DNA from: Lachnospiraceae bacterium
GTDB lineage: Bacteria > Bacillota > Clostridia > Lachnospirales > Lachnospiraceae
Direction of reading: 5' to 3'
DNA length: 36,293 bases
Assembly: GCA_017449765.1 (NCBI GenBank)
Contig: JAFTFE010000093.1
Location: 1-36,293, forward strand
Shown: piece by piece, positions 23,606 to 34,141 of the stretch
Layout of the letters: every line of letters starts with the position of its first letter
How positions within the stretch are numbered: the first letter of the stretch is position 1
Notes under the pieces: generated by a model
What the model was told of the DNA's origin: nothing
Databases searched by the model: none
What the model saw: only the letters and a program-made list of their open reading frames with translations
Translations under genes and position numbers: made by a program

Positions 23606-24014
23606 TGACCACGGAGGATATGAACTTAAATCAGAGGTGATTAAACACCTTAAGGAGAGAGGAATAGACGTAAAGGACTATGGCTGCGACAGTACAGCTT
23701 CCTGCGACTATCCGGTGTATGCGGATAAGGTTACACAGGCGGTTGTATCAAAGGAATGTGAACTTGGTATACTTATATGCGGAACAGGCATAGGTATGTC
23801 AATGGCGGCTAATAAGGTAAAGGGGATAAGAGCGGCACTTTGCAGTGACTGCTTCTCAGCTAAGGCGACAAAAGAGCACAACAATGCAAATATACTATGT
23901 ATGGGCGCAAGAACCATAGGACCCGGACTTGCTCTTATGATAGTTGATACTTTTTTGGATACGCCATTTTCCGAAGATGAGAGACATATTAGACGTATAT
24001 CCATGTTTGATTAG
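23589..24014 (+). CDS. rpiB: Ribose 5-phosphate isomerase B
   Basis: A 141-residue sugar-phosphate isomerase of the RpiB/LacAB family, linking ribulose and ribose 5-phosphate in the pentose phosphate pathway. Visible features are GSDHGGYELK at 5-14, the active-site loop CGTGIGMSMAANK at 64-76 with Cys64, and HNNANILCMGAR at 97-108. ATG 23589 is chosen because GGAGGAG lies directly upstream; the longer frame from TTG 23574 would translate that ribosome site. It lies inside the tsaC end and is followed by repeat copy C. Confidence 0.95.
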   Translation: MIAIGSDHGGYELKSEVIKHLKERGIDVKDYGCDSTASCDYPVYADKVTQAVVSKECELGILICGTGIGMSMAANKVKGIRAALCSDCFSAKATKEHNNANILCMGARTIGPGLALMIVDTFLDTPFSEDERHIRRISMFD

Positions 24015-24024
24015 TGCAATATAA

Positions 24025-24076
24025 TCACATTAGCTCGCCAAATAAGCACTTCGTGCTTGCTTGGCTCACTTTATTG
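24025..24076. repeat. 52-bp interspersed hairpin repeat, copy C
   Basis: It matches copies A (12999) and B (13080) with one or two base changes. It lies 10 bp after the rpiB stop. The core AAGCAC-TTC-GTGCTT hairpin and outer GCCAA/TTGGC pairing are intact. Like copy B it is followed by TGGTATA, so the unit probably extends a few bases further. No coding sequence or obvious target duplication is seen. Confidence 0.85.
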
Positions 24077-24085
24077 TGGTATAAT
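24057..24085 (+). promoter_or_regulatory. Candidate atp operon promoter inside the repeat
   Basis: TTGCTT at 24057-24062 and a perfect TATAAT at 24080-24085 are 17 bp apart. This is the best promoter between rpiB and the first atp gene. The -35 box is part of the repeat, so the repeat may supply atp transcription. Confidence 0.45.
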
Positions 24086-24132
24086 ATTTTCTGTGTATTT
24101 TGTACGAAAATAGGTTAATTTGGTGGTTTTTG

Positions 24133-24360
24133 ATGAATAGGAACACTAATGAGATTTTAAAGATGCTTTTTCTGATTTCTCAGATTGGTGTCACTATGCT
24201 TGTGACTATATTTTTAAGTATGGGAATAGGCTATCTGCTTGATAAATATTTAGGCACTAAGCTCATGGTATGGTTTATTGTGCTGGGAGTTGGTGCGGGT
24301 TTTCGGTCAACATTTATACTTATAAAAAGATTTATAGGACAGGACAATGGAAAGTCGTAG
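24133..24360 (+). CDS. atpZ: AtpZ/AtpI-like membrane protein
   Basis: A 75-residue protein with two helices separated by a short loop (FLSMGIGYLLDKYLGTK, then VLGVGAGFRSTFILIKRF), the pattern of the F0F1-ATPase gene-1 family. Members precede atpI in many bacteria and may take part in ion or magnesium handling or rotor assembly. ATG 24133 is chosen with GGTGG at 24122-24126; the longer frame from 24100 starts at a TTG with no ribosome site. It overlaps the next gene by 14 bp. Confidence 0.8.
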   Translation: MNRNTNEILKMLFLISQIGVTMLVTIFLSMGIGYLLDKYLGTKLMVWFIVLGVGAGFRSTFILIKRFIGQDNGKS

Positions 24361-24862
24361 GGTTTTAATAGAACTTTATGCCGGTATAATCCTTTATACT
24401 TTGGCAGGGATTTTACTTGGTATAATACTCGGAATTATATACGGAGGATGGGCTTGGGCGTTTATACCCGGACTTTTGGTCGGTTCATTTACAGCCTGCT
24501 ATCAGGCATACCATATATACCAAAGTCTTGATAAGGCGCTTGATGATGCTGATGGAAAAAAGGCGAATACCTATATGACCGGACAGAGTATGCTTCGACT
24601 TCTTATCAGTGCAGGCGTATTAATAATTGCGATTATAATTCGCTGGCAGGCATTTGTCGGAGTGGCATTCGGACTTCTGGCACTTAAGATATCGGGATAT
24701 ATAAATCCTTTTGTCAGAAAGCTTATGGGACATAATGAAGAAAGAAAAGACTTGAATTCGCTTCTTATGGAGAATTCCGAAGAGTCTTTAAACTCACAGG
24801 ATGATGAAGATGAATTTGATTACACCTTTAAGCCGATAGGTATGAAGAAATACAAAGGCTGA
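24347..24862 (+). CDS. atpI: ATP synthase subunit I-like protein
   Basis: A 171-residue membrane protein with four hydrophobic segments (about residues 10-33, 35-55, 82-99 and 101-118) and a charged cytoplasmic tail. AtpI-type proteins help assemble the c ring, notably in sodium-type enzymes. The tail of about 50 acidic residues is long for the family. ATG 24347 overlaps the atpZ-like gene by 14 bp with AGGACAGGAC upstream. The assignment is by position and topology more than by motif. Confidence 0.7.
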   Translation: MESRRVLIELYAGIILYTLAGILLGIILGIIYGGWAWAFIPGLLVGSFTACYQAYHIYQSLDKALDDADGKKANTYMTGQSMLRLLISAGVLIIAIIIRWQAFVGVAFGLLALKISGYINPFVRKLMGHNEERKDLNSLLMENSEESLNSQDDEDEFDYTFKPIGMKKYKG

Positions 24863-24926
24863 TTAATCAGATTGACAGAGCTGTAGCGGCTCTTGAGATA
24901 AAAATAAAATGAAGGAGGGTGAACAT

Positions 24927-25655
24927 ATGCACAATGGTTTGGCCATGGGAGTTGTGCCGGTACAGCATGAAGCGGATTTCTTTATCCACGAATTGGTACC
25001 GATTAATTTCTTTGGCTCGACAGTATACATTACCACTACTCATGTGTGCTCTGCGATAATTATTATTACGATTGTTATACTTGCAATATGTGCAAGAAAC
25101 AGCGTGCTTAAGCACAAGGACAATCCTACTAAGTTTTCGGCAGGAGTTGAGATTGTCATTGAGACATTACTTAAGTTTGTCAGTGGGGCTATGGGTAAGG
25201 CCGGTAAGAATTACATCAATTACATTGGTGCCATATTTATATATATATTCTTATCGAATATATCGGGTTTGTTTGGTTTGAGACCGCCGACAGCCGACTA
25301 TGGTACTACATTGTGCCTTGCGCTTATTACATTTGTGATGATTCAATATGCAGCAATCAGATACAAAAAGTGGGGTGCTTTTACGGATTTATTCCAACCG
25401 GTGTTCTTTTTCTTTCCGATGAATGTTATTAGTGAGTTTGCAACACCGCTTTCACTTTCACTTCGTCTGTTCGGAAATGTTTTAGCCGGAACAGTTATGA
25501 TTTCTTTATATTATGGTCTTATACCTGTATTGTTCAGGTTTGGAATACCTGCCGCATTGCACGTTTATTTGGATTTATTCTCAGGTGCAATACAGGCATA
25601 CGTATTTACAATGCTTACGATGACATTTGTTTTCGATAAGAGAAATGTAGAATAA
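24927..25655 (+). CDS. atpB: ATP synthase Fo subunit a
   Basis: A 242-residue membrane subunit that forms the ion half-channels next to the c ring. The family block LSLRLFGNVLAGT carries the essential Arg180. About five to six helices are visible. ATG 24927 is preferred because AAGGAGGG at 24912-24919 precedes it by about 7 nt; the in-frame ATG at 24909 would place that site inside the gene. A start there would give six more residues. The subunit works with the c and b subunits encoded directly downstream. Confidence 0.95.
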   Translation: MHNGLAMGVVPVQHEADFFIHELVPINFFGSTVYITTTHVCSAIIIITIVILAICARNSVLKHKDNPTKFSAGVEIVIETLLKFVSGAMGKAGKNYINYIGAIFIYIFLSNISGLFGLRPPTADYGTTLCLALITFVMIQYAAIRYKKWGAFTDLFQPVFFFFPMNVISEFATPLSLSLRLFGNVLAGTVMISLYYGLIPVLFRFGIPAALHVYLDLFSGAIQAYVFTMLTMTFVFDKRNVE

Positions 25656-25934
<279 letters not shown>

Positions 25935-25945
25935 GAGGATAAAAA

Positions 25946-26484
25946 GTGACATTTATGTTTAATGAAAATGTTGCTCTTCTCTCAGGTCGTATCTTCGGAC
26001 TTGACATGCAGTTGATATTTGATGCTTTGATACAGGGATGTGCAGTATTCCTTCTCTTTATCTTCTTATCATATATTTTATTTAAGCCGGTCAGAAAGGT
26101 ACTTGAGGACCGTCAGAATAAGGTTAAGGATGATTTGGAGAGTGCAGCTAAGGACAGAGAGGAAGCAGAAAAACTTAAAACAGAATATGATGCTAAGCTT
26201 GCCAATGCTGATGCAGAGGCAGATGAGATTTTAGCTGCTGCAAGAAAGAAAGCTGTTAAGAATGAAGAAAACATCGTAGCCGAAGCAAAGGAAGAAGCTG
26301 CAAGAATTATCTCCAGAGCAAATCAGGAGGCAGAACTTGAGAAAGACAAGGTTGCCGATGAGGTTAAGCAGGAGATTATAAGCGTTGCAACAGTTATGGC
26401 GGGTAAGTTCGTAGAGGGCGGCTTGGATGATGCCAAGCAGGCTGAGCTTATCGATGAAACACTTAAGGAAATGGGTGATGATAC

Positions 26485-26500
<16 letters not shown>
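25946..26500 (+). CDS. atpF: ATP synthase Fo subunit b
   Basis: A 184-residue stator subunit with one N-terminal helix (about 22-46, ending LFKPVRKVLEDRQ) and a long charged coiled coil rich in Glu, Lys and Ala that reaches up to the delta subunit. It starts at GTG 25946, with AGGAGG at 25933-25938 seven nt upstream; the ATG at 25955 would be too far from that site. It overlaps atpH by 16 bp. Confidence 0.93.
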
Positions 26501-28556
<2,056 letters not shown>

Positions 28557-28590
28557 TCGCAAGGTTAGGTAGAAAGAGGTGATTTGAGTC

Positions 28591-29517
28591 TTGGCATCGA
28601 TGCGAGATATTAAAAGACGTAAGGAAAGCGTCACAAGTACACAGCAGATTACCAAGGCTATGAAGCTTGTTGCAACAGTTAAGCTTCAGAAGGCAAGAGG
28701 TAAGGCTGAGAGTAATAAACCGTATTTTAATACACTTTATAACACTATCTGTTCTGTACTTGCCTTGACTAAAAATGTTGACCACAAGTATATTAAGGAA
28801 AACGATTGTAAGAAGAAGGCTCTTATAGTAATTACTTCCAACAGAGGACTTGCAGGCGGTTATAACAGTAATATAATTAAACTTATAGCAAGTGGAAGCG
28901 GTGACTTATTCCCTAAGGAAGATACATATGTATATGCCATAGGAAAGAAGGGTATCGAAGGTCTTACACGTAGAGGATATAATATACACAAGGATTATTC
29001 AGAGGTTATCAATGCACCGCTTTATTCAGATGCACTGGAGATAAGCAAAGAGCTTCTTACTCAGTTTGAGAAGGGTGAGATAGGCGAGATATATCTTGCT
29101 TATACCAACTTCAAGAATACAGTCTCACAGGAAGCAAAGGTCATTAAGCTCCTTCCTATAGACCCGGGTGATTTTAAACGGGAGGAAGAGCTTGACGATA
29201 GAGTTCAGATGAACTTTGAGGGTTCAGCACAAGGTATCGGAGACTTTGAACCGTTCAGGTCAGGACTTGATGATTCGGAGAACGAAGAGGCTGTACTTAA
29301 TGAGGTTATACCGAATTATATGAGAAGTATAATATATGGTGCATTTCTTGAAGCGGTAGCCAGTGAGAACGGAGCCCGAATGCAGGCGATGGATTCGGCT
29401 ACCAGCAATGCAGAGGAAATGATTGATGACTTAACACTTATGTATAACAGAGCAAGACAGGGCGCAATTACTCAGGAGCTTACTGAGATAATTGCCGGTG
29501 CAGAAGCAATATCATAA
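28591..29517 (+). CDS. atpG: ATP synthase F1 subunit gamma
   Basis: A 308-residue central shaft subunit. The N-terminal MRDIKRRKESVTSTQQITKAMKLVA helix and the C-terminal MQAMDSATSNAEEMIDDLTLMYNRARQGAITQE helix form the coiled coil inside the ring. It is about 20 residues longer than usual owing to an acidic insertion near residues 195-235 (EELDDRVQMNFEGSAQ and on). The start is TTG 28591 with AGAGGTGAT 8 nt upstream; an ATG at 28600 is the alternative but sits too far from that site. Confidence 0.95.
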   Translation: MASMRDIKRRKESVTSTQQITKAMKLVATVKLQKARGKAESNKPYFNTLYNTICSVLALTKNVDHKYIKENDCKKKALIVITSNRGLAGGYNSNIIKLIASGSGDLFPKEDTYVYAIGKKGIEGLTRRGYNIHKDYSEVINAPLYSDALEISKELLTQFEKGEIGEIYLAYTNFKNTVSQEAKVIKLLPIDPGDFKREEELDDRVQMNFEGSAQGIGDFEPFRSGLDDSENEEAVLNEVIPNYMRSIIYGAFLEAVASENGARMQAMDSATSNAEEMIDDLTLMYNRARQGAITQELTEIIAGAEAIS

Positions 29518-29545
29518 AGATAAGCAATATTAATTAAGGAGATAG

Positions 29546-30940
<1,395 letters not shown>

Positions 30941-30972
30941 TCCTTCTTAGCTTATATTAAAAGGAGGACGAT

Positions 30973-31374
30973 ATGGCAGATAATACAATGAAAGTTAAGA
31001 TTTTATCACCTGAGAAGGTTTTCTATGAGGGAGAGGTTTCCTTCATAGAGTTTAATACTACAGCAGGTGTAAGAGGTATTTATCCAAAGCATGTGCCTAC
31101 CACTATGGTTCTTCAGCCGGGTGTACTTAAGTTGGTTGAAGCTGACGGTGAGAAGCAGGCAGCTCTTCATACAGGCTTTGTAGAGGTTTTGCCTGAGACT
31201 ATTACCATGCTTGCAGAGAGTGTGGAATGGCCTGAGGAGATTGATGAAAAGCGTGCCGAAGAGGCTAAGATTCGTGCAGAACGTCGCATAAGTGACGATA
31301 CGCAGGATCAGAACAGAGCCGAGCTTGCATTAAAACGTGCGGTGGTAAGACTTTCACTTTGCAAGGTTAAATAA
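30973..31374 (+). CDS. atpC: ATP synthase F1 subunit epsilon
   Basis: A 133-residue subunit with an N-terminal beta sandwich (KVKILSPEKVFYEGEVSFIEF) that joins gamma to the c ring, and a C-terminal two-helix part (EEAKIRAERRI, then AELALKRAVVRLS) that can regulate ATP hydrolysis. AAAGGAGGA lies upstream of ATG 30973. Last gene of the atp operon; a strong hairpin terminator follows within a larger palindrome. Confidence 0.95.
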   Translation: MADNTMKVKILSPEKVFYEGEVSFIEFNTTAGVRGIYPKHVPTTMVLQPGVLKLVEADGEKQAALHTGFVEVLPETITMLAESVEWPEEIDEKRAEEAKIRAERRISDDTQDQNRAELALKRAVVRLSLCKVK

Positions 31375-31399
31375 TAAAATTAATGTTCATCGCATTTTG

Positions 31400-31640
31400 G
31401 GTGTGGTGAATTCGGCTCTTAGCGTCGAAGACATATAGGATACTGAGGACTCGCTTTCGCTCGGTAAAAAACGCAAGGGCTACTAATAATCCGTTCAAAC
31501 AGAAGCTGGATATTTTTACTTAATTATTTTTTAAGCAAAAATATCCAGCTTCTATTTTTACGTCTTAAAGTACCCGCGTTTTTTAACGGTCCTCTTGTAC
31601 CCTATATGCCTTCTTGCTAAAGAGCCAAATTCACCACACC
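31400..31640. repeat. 241-bp imperfect inverted repeat after atpC
   Basis: The ends GGTGTGGTGAATT (31400-31412) and its exact complement (31628-31640) begin two arms of about 100 bp. They stay matched through blocks such as GGCTCTT, CATATAGG, GAGGAC and TAAAAAACGC, with small gaps and about 12 extra bases in the left arm near 31450-31462. The tip is the perfect stem at 31501-31553. RNA from either strand would fold into one long rod. There is no coding frame and no clear target duplication. It may be a MITE-like element or a large 3' structure of the atp transcript. Confidence 0.65.
31501..31559 (+). terminator. atp operon terminator
   Basis: AGAAGCTGGATATTTTT at 31501-31517 pairs perfectly over 17 bp with 31537-31553. 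An inner CTTAA/TTAAG helix tightens the loop, and ATTTTTA follows. It lies 126 bp past the atpC stop, at the tip of the larger inverted repeat. Confidence 0.7.
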
Positions 31641-31674
31641 AGCTCAAACATCACAAAATTGTGATGTTTGAGCT
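31641..31674. repeat. Perfect 34-bp palindrome
   Basis: AGCTCAAACATCACAA (31641-31656) and its exact complement (31659-31674) flank two A. It directly abuts the 241-bp inverted repeat, and ATATTTTATT follows. It could be a second terminator or a protein-binding site. A further small palindrome, AATTGAT-TT-ATCAATT, lies at 31689-31704. Confidence 0.75.
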
Positions 31675-31690
31675 ATATTTTATTGAATAA

Positions 31691-31718
31691 TTGATTTATC
31701 AATTTGTTATGATATAAT
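31691..31718 (+). promoter_or_regulatory. Extended -10 promoter candidate facing a terminator
   Basis: TTGATT at 31691-31696 and a perfect TATAAT at 31713-31718 are 16 bp apart, with TG at 31710-31711 giving an extended -10. The predicted start falls just before the hairpin at 31727, so any transcript would be only about 45 nt. It could have served a gene that the integrated element has displaced. Confidence 0.4.
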
Positions 31719-31726
31719 GAGTTTTG

Positions 31727-31768
31727 AAAAGCCGTGAACACTTGATTTTTCAGTGTTCACGGCTTTTT
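31727..31768. terminator. Bidirectional terminator beside the integrase gene
   Basis: AAAAGCCGTGAACACT at 31727-31742 pairs perfectly over 16 bp with 31752-31767 around a 9-nt loop. T-runs are present on both strands after the stem. It can end the minus-strand integrase transcript (stop at 31806) and any plus-strand transcript arriving from the host side. Confidence 0.75.
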
Positions 31769-31805
31769 ATGTTTCTAATTTGTTACTTGTTCAACGCAAA
31801 AATTA

Positions 31806-32822
31806 TTATTTCAGCAGTGCAACCGTGTCCCGTAACTGATCCAAAGTCTTGTGATTATAGACACGGTTTCCCACATCCTTTGACTTGTGACCCATTAACA
31901 GATCAATGCACTTTCTGTTGCCCCCGGCATTGTCAAGCAGCGTTTCAAATGTGTGTCGGGCTTCATGTGGGGTCTTTTCCGCATCAATTTTCTGCATCAC
32001 GGCATTCCAAAATTCATAATACTTTGCCTGACTGATTTTCCGTCCCTGATAACTGAACAAGTATTCATCCCCCTGTTTGACCCTTGCCTTCACCAAAGGT
32101 TCAATCCTTGGATGAATTGGGACAACCCTGTCTTTTCCGTTGCGTGTCTTGATGCCCCCGGTAAAAGTCTTTTCCTTCAGATTCACTTGTTCAACCTTCA
32201 TTGTCAGCAATTCCGTCAACCTGAAGCCTGTATATAAGAATATCAGAACGGAATCAACCCAAGGTTCATTGCTGATCTTCCACAATGCTTCAATCTGATC
32301 CGGCGTGAAGGGTGTTCTGTTGGTGTCCGGGATCGGTGCAGCGGAAGTCAGTTGTGAATACATCTTTTCGATTATGTCACATTCAAAAGCAAAGCGGTCA
32401 AGATGCCCGAAAAGGTTTTTGATTGCCCCTTGCGTAGAATAACCGCATCCGCAGTTGTCAATGCAGTCTTGCATTTGATAGGAGCGCAAGGAACGATATT
32501 TCACCCCATAATACTTTGAACAATGCTTGAACGCTGACCGCAATGATTGTTGGGTGCTTGTTCCCAACTTTGGAAGTTTCAGGGCTGACCAACGCTGATA
32601 TAAAACCGCAAGCGTGACAGTTTCCCGGTCAATTTCCCAAGGATTATTGTTATACTTGGCAAGCAGAATCAAGGCGTTTTCTTCCGTGTCAGCGTAGCCA
32701 ACAGGGGCTTGCTTTGACCGTCCTTCTTCATCATACACCGTGACCTTGACAACCCAAGGTCTTGACCTATTCCCCTTCAGTTTTGTCACACAACCATAGC
32801 CGTTGGGGTTTCTTTTTCCCAT
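31806..32822 (-). CDS. int: Tyrosine recombinase/phage integrase
   Basis: A 338-residue site-specific recombinase. Residues 1-62 look like an AP2-type arm-binding domain (GYGCVTKLKGNRSRPW), about 68-160 is the core-binding domain, and the rest is catalytic. Visible active-site residues are Arg201 (TGFRLTELL), Lys225, His286-x2-Arg289 (TPHEARHTF), His312 (MGHKS) and the nucleophile Tyr322 (VYNHKT), so it should be active. ATG 32822 is preferred, with AAGGAATGGTGA upstream; the frame extends to 32894, but that longer start has no spaced ribosome site. It points at the host junction, as integrases at an element's edge usually do. Confidence 0.93.
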   Translation of the reverse strand: MGKRNPNGYGCVTKLKGNRSRPWVVKVTVYDEEGRSKQAPVGYADTEENALILLAKYNNNPWEIDRETVTLAVLYQRWSALKLPKLGTSTQQSLRSAFKHCSKYYGVKYRSLRSYQMQDCIDNCGCGYSTQGAIKNLFGHLDRFAFECDIIEKMYSQLTSAAPIPDTNRTPFTPDQIEALWKISNEPWVDSVLIFLYTGFRLTELLTMKVEQVNLKEKTFTGGIKTRNGKDRVVPIHPRIEPLVKARVKQGDEYLFSYQGRKISQAKYYEFWNAVMQKIDAEKTPHEARHTFETLLDNAGGNRKCIDLLMGHKSKDVGNRVYNHKTLDQLRDTVALLK

Positions 32823-32848
32823 AAAATCACCATTCCTTTCTTGTAAAT

Positions 32849-32903
32849 CCACAGGAATGATGATAAAATTATAAGCGCATAGCCAAATCATCATTCCTTG
32901 TGG
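32849..32903. repeat. Hairpin upstream of the integrase
   Basis: CCACAGGAATGATGAT at 32849-32864 pairs with 32887-32903 with a single bulged base and a 22-nt loop. The right arm belongs to the 26-bp repeat that recurs at 34091. It lies in the leader of the integrase gene and could control its translation or bind recombination proteins. Confidence 0.55.
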
Positions 32904-32904
32904 T
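32879..32904 (-). repeat. 26-bp inverted repeat, copy 1
   Basis: Read on the minus strand, this is identical to 34091-34116 on the plus strand. It starts ACCACAAGGAATGATG and ends TTGGCTAT. The two copies face each other across the repressor region. Confidence 0.85.
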
Positions 32905-32916
32905 GTGTTTGGTCTT

Positions 32917-32957
32917 GACCCCTGAAGGCTGCAACCGTCAGGGGTCTTTTATTATTT
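32917..32957 (+). terminator. Plus-strand terminator between two minus-strand genes
   Basis: GACCCCTGA (32917-32925) and TCAGGGGTC (32938-32946) form a perfect 9-bp GC-rich stem, followed by TTTTATTATTT on the plus strand only. Both neighbouring genes run on the minus strand, so it would stop antisense transcription, or act as a leader hairpin for int on the minus strand. Confidence 0.6.
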
Positions 32958-33227
32958 ACAGTGAATCCTGATGTATCTGATCCAGTCAGGAATATGCTGA
33001 ATAAAATCATCAAGTTCACCGTCAATTACTTTGACTGTCTGCAATCCTTTCAAAATCTGCATTCGGTGCTTTTTTCCTGTTAGTTTGATTTTACCGACAT
33101 AATAAGTATTTGAGTAAACGGAAATTGTACCGTCTGACATTCTATTCAAGTTGATTGTACGGTCAATTTCTGACAATGCTTCTTTCATCTTATCAAAGAA
33201 AATCTGTTCCTGTTCATTAAAGTCCAT
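32952..33227 (-). CDS. Small protein of unknown function in the lysogeny region
   Basis: A 91-residue protein I cannot assign. It is acidic and helical at the start (MDFNEQEQIFFDKMKEALSEID), then strand-like, and ends with an aromatic stretch (DWIRYIRIHCK). There is no membrane helix and no clear DNA-binding motif. ATG 33227 is well supported by GGAGGG at 33235-33240, seven nt upstream; the longer frame to 33296 runs through the repeat cluster. It sits between repressor and integrase on the same strand, a place where excisionase or immunity-associated genes are often found, but the sequence does not show either. Confidence 0.7.
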   Translation of the reverse strand: MDFNEQEQIFFDKMKEALSEIDRTINLNRMSDGTISVYSNTYYVGKIKLTGKKHRMQILKGLQTVKVIDGELDDFIQHIPDWIRYIRIHCK

Positions 33228-33260
33228 TGTTATTCCCTCCTTCTTTGTGGTATCTGTTGG

Positions 33261-33441
33261 GTAACTGTTGGTAACTGTTGAAGGTAGCGGTTTCAATGCT
33301 TTGAAAAATGGTGTGGTAACTGTTGGTAGCGGTTTATAACGATTTTCTTATTATTTCAATATGTTCAATCTACATTGAACAAAGAAAAATAATAAAAAAT
33401 AGTAGTATAGATTCAACCGTTACCCCGTTACCAACCGTTAC
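33261..33441. repeat. Iteron-like cluster in two opposite orientations
   Basis: GTAACTGTTG occurs at 33261, 33271 and 33316, and GGTAGCGGTTT at 33283 and 33325. The inverse CAACCGTTAC occurs at 33414 and 33432. Between the two groups is an AT-rich stretch with the palindrome TGTTCAAT-CTAC-ATTGAACA (33362-33381). Short sites in both directions around AT-rich DNA could be integrase or excisionase arm sites, repressor sites, or a replication origin. The gap between the unknown gene and the repressor holds nothing else. Confidence 0.65.
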
Positions 33442-33471
33442 CGTGCCGGGGTGCATTGAAATCCACATAAA

Positions 33472-33903
33472 TCAAATTGCCTTCTTTTCTGATGATTCTT
33501 CCCTTTTTTGTTCCGTGTATTTAGGCAACTGGATCAGATCTTGCACTTCTTCCATAATTTTTTTCTGACCAATTTCATTCAGTTTTACATAATACATTAT
33601 AAGTTTCCTTGCGCCTGATCCATAGCACTGTTCAATCAGTTCACAGGCTGCAACTTCCTGTTCAAGTTTCTTCCTGTCAATTTCCATTGGGACATCATAC
33701 CCCATAAGCCATGACACATTGACATTCAGGGCTTCAGCCAACTTATGCAGCGCATCTTGCATTGGTTCATACTTCCCTGTCTTGTATTGGCTTATTTGCG
33801 CTTTATCCAAGCCAGAACGGGTTGAAACATCCACTTGACGCATCCCCCGAATTTCCATTGCCTGAATGAAACGCTGCTGAAAAGTGGAAACTTTCTTTGT
33901 CAT
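33472..33903 (-). CDS. XRE-family phage-type repressor
   Basis: A 143-residue protein with an N-terminal helix-turn-helix (about residues 10-65, with VDVSTRSGLDKAQISQYKTGKYEP), followed by a short helical region (LEQEVAACELIEQC) and a charged tail. It has no S24 peptidase domain, so it is not a LexA-like self-cleaving repressor. ATG 33903 is preferred with AGGTGA five nt upstream; a GTG at 33912 is a weaker choice. Its own promoter holds an AGTTAAG half-site in the spacer, and full operators lie in the divergent region, so it probably represses the rightward genes and itself. Confidence 0.88.
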   Translation of the reverse strand: MTKKVSTFQQRFIQAMEIRGMRQVDVSTRSGLDKAQISQYKTGKYEPMQDALHKLAEALNVNVSWLMGYDVPMEIDRKKLEQEVAACELIEQCYGSGARKLIMYYVKLNEIGQKKIMEEVQDLIQLPKYTEQKREESSEKKAI

Positions 33904-33938
33904 CCGCTTCACCTACTTTCAAATAGTCTATATCCTTG

Positions 33939-33967
33939 ATTATACGCCAAAGTTAAGCGTTTTTCAA
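33939..33967 (-). promoter_or_regulatory. Repressor promoter
   Basis: On the minus strand TTGAAA (33967-33962) and a perfect TATAAT (33944-33939) are 17 bp apart. The operator half-site AGTTAAG (33951-33957) lies in the spacer, which suggests autoregulation. Confidence 0.7.
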
Positions 33968-33983
33968 TCTTTCTTATAAAAAA

Positions 33984-33999
33984 GTTAAGAAATCTTATA
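33984..33999. promoter_or_regulatory. Operator 1 (imperfect)
   Basis: GTTAAGA-AA-TCTTATA matches the GTTAAGA-N2-TCTTAAC palindrome except for two bases in the right half. It lies just upstream of the rightward -35 box. A lone TCTTATA half-site is nearby at 33972-33978. Confidence 0.6.
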
Positions 34000-34007
34000 A
34001 AAAGTTA

Positions 34008-34036
34008 TTGACAAAGAATTTTTGAAGGTGTAATAT
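34008..34036 (+). promoter_or_regulatory. Rightward early promoter
   Basis: A perfect TTGACA (34008-34013) and TAATAT (34031-34036) are 17 bp apart. It is flanked by operators 1 and 2 and drives the small genes from 34142 onward. It is the strongest-looking promoter in the window. Confidence 0.78.
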
Positions 34037-34045
34037 GGGGTACAA

Positions 34046-34061
34046 GTTAAGAGTTCTTAAC
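34046..34061. promoter_or_regulatory. Operator 2 (perfect palindrome)
   Basis: GTTAAGA-GT-TCTTAAC, extended by A and T to 8-bp arms (34045-34062). It sits about where transcription from the rightward promoter would begin, so a bound repressor would block it. Confidence 0.72.
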
Positions 34062-34090
34062 TCAAAAAAATACCGTTGCAGCGGTAAGAA

Positions 34091-34116
34091 ACCACAAGGA
34101 ATGATGATTTGGCTAT
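34091..34116 (+). repeat. 26-bp inverted repeat, copy 2
   Basis: Identical to the minus-strand sequence at 32879-32904. It lies in the leader of the first rightward gene, as copy 1 lies in the leader of int. Confidence 0.85.
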
Positions 34117-34141
34117 TATGCCGGAAAGGAAAAGGTGAAAG

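Noticed and set aside
24100-24132. Longer N terminus for the AtpZ-like gene
   Set aside because: It would start at a TTG without a ribosome site, whereas ATG 24133 has one and fits the family length.
31400-31640. Retron or group II intron RNA
   Set aside because: No reverse transcriptase gene and no conserved retron or intron motifs are nearby; the region is a simple long hairpin.
33261-33441. Possible CRISPR array
   Set aside because: The repeats are only 10-11 bp, occur in both orientations and have no regular spacers.
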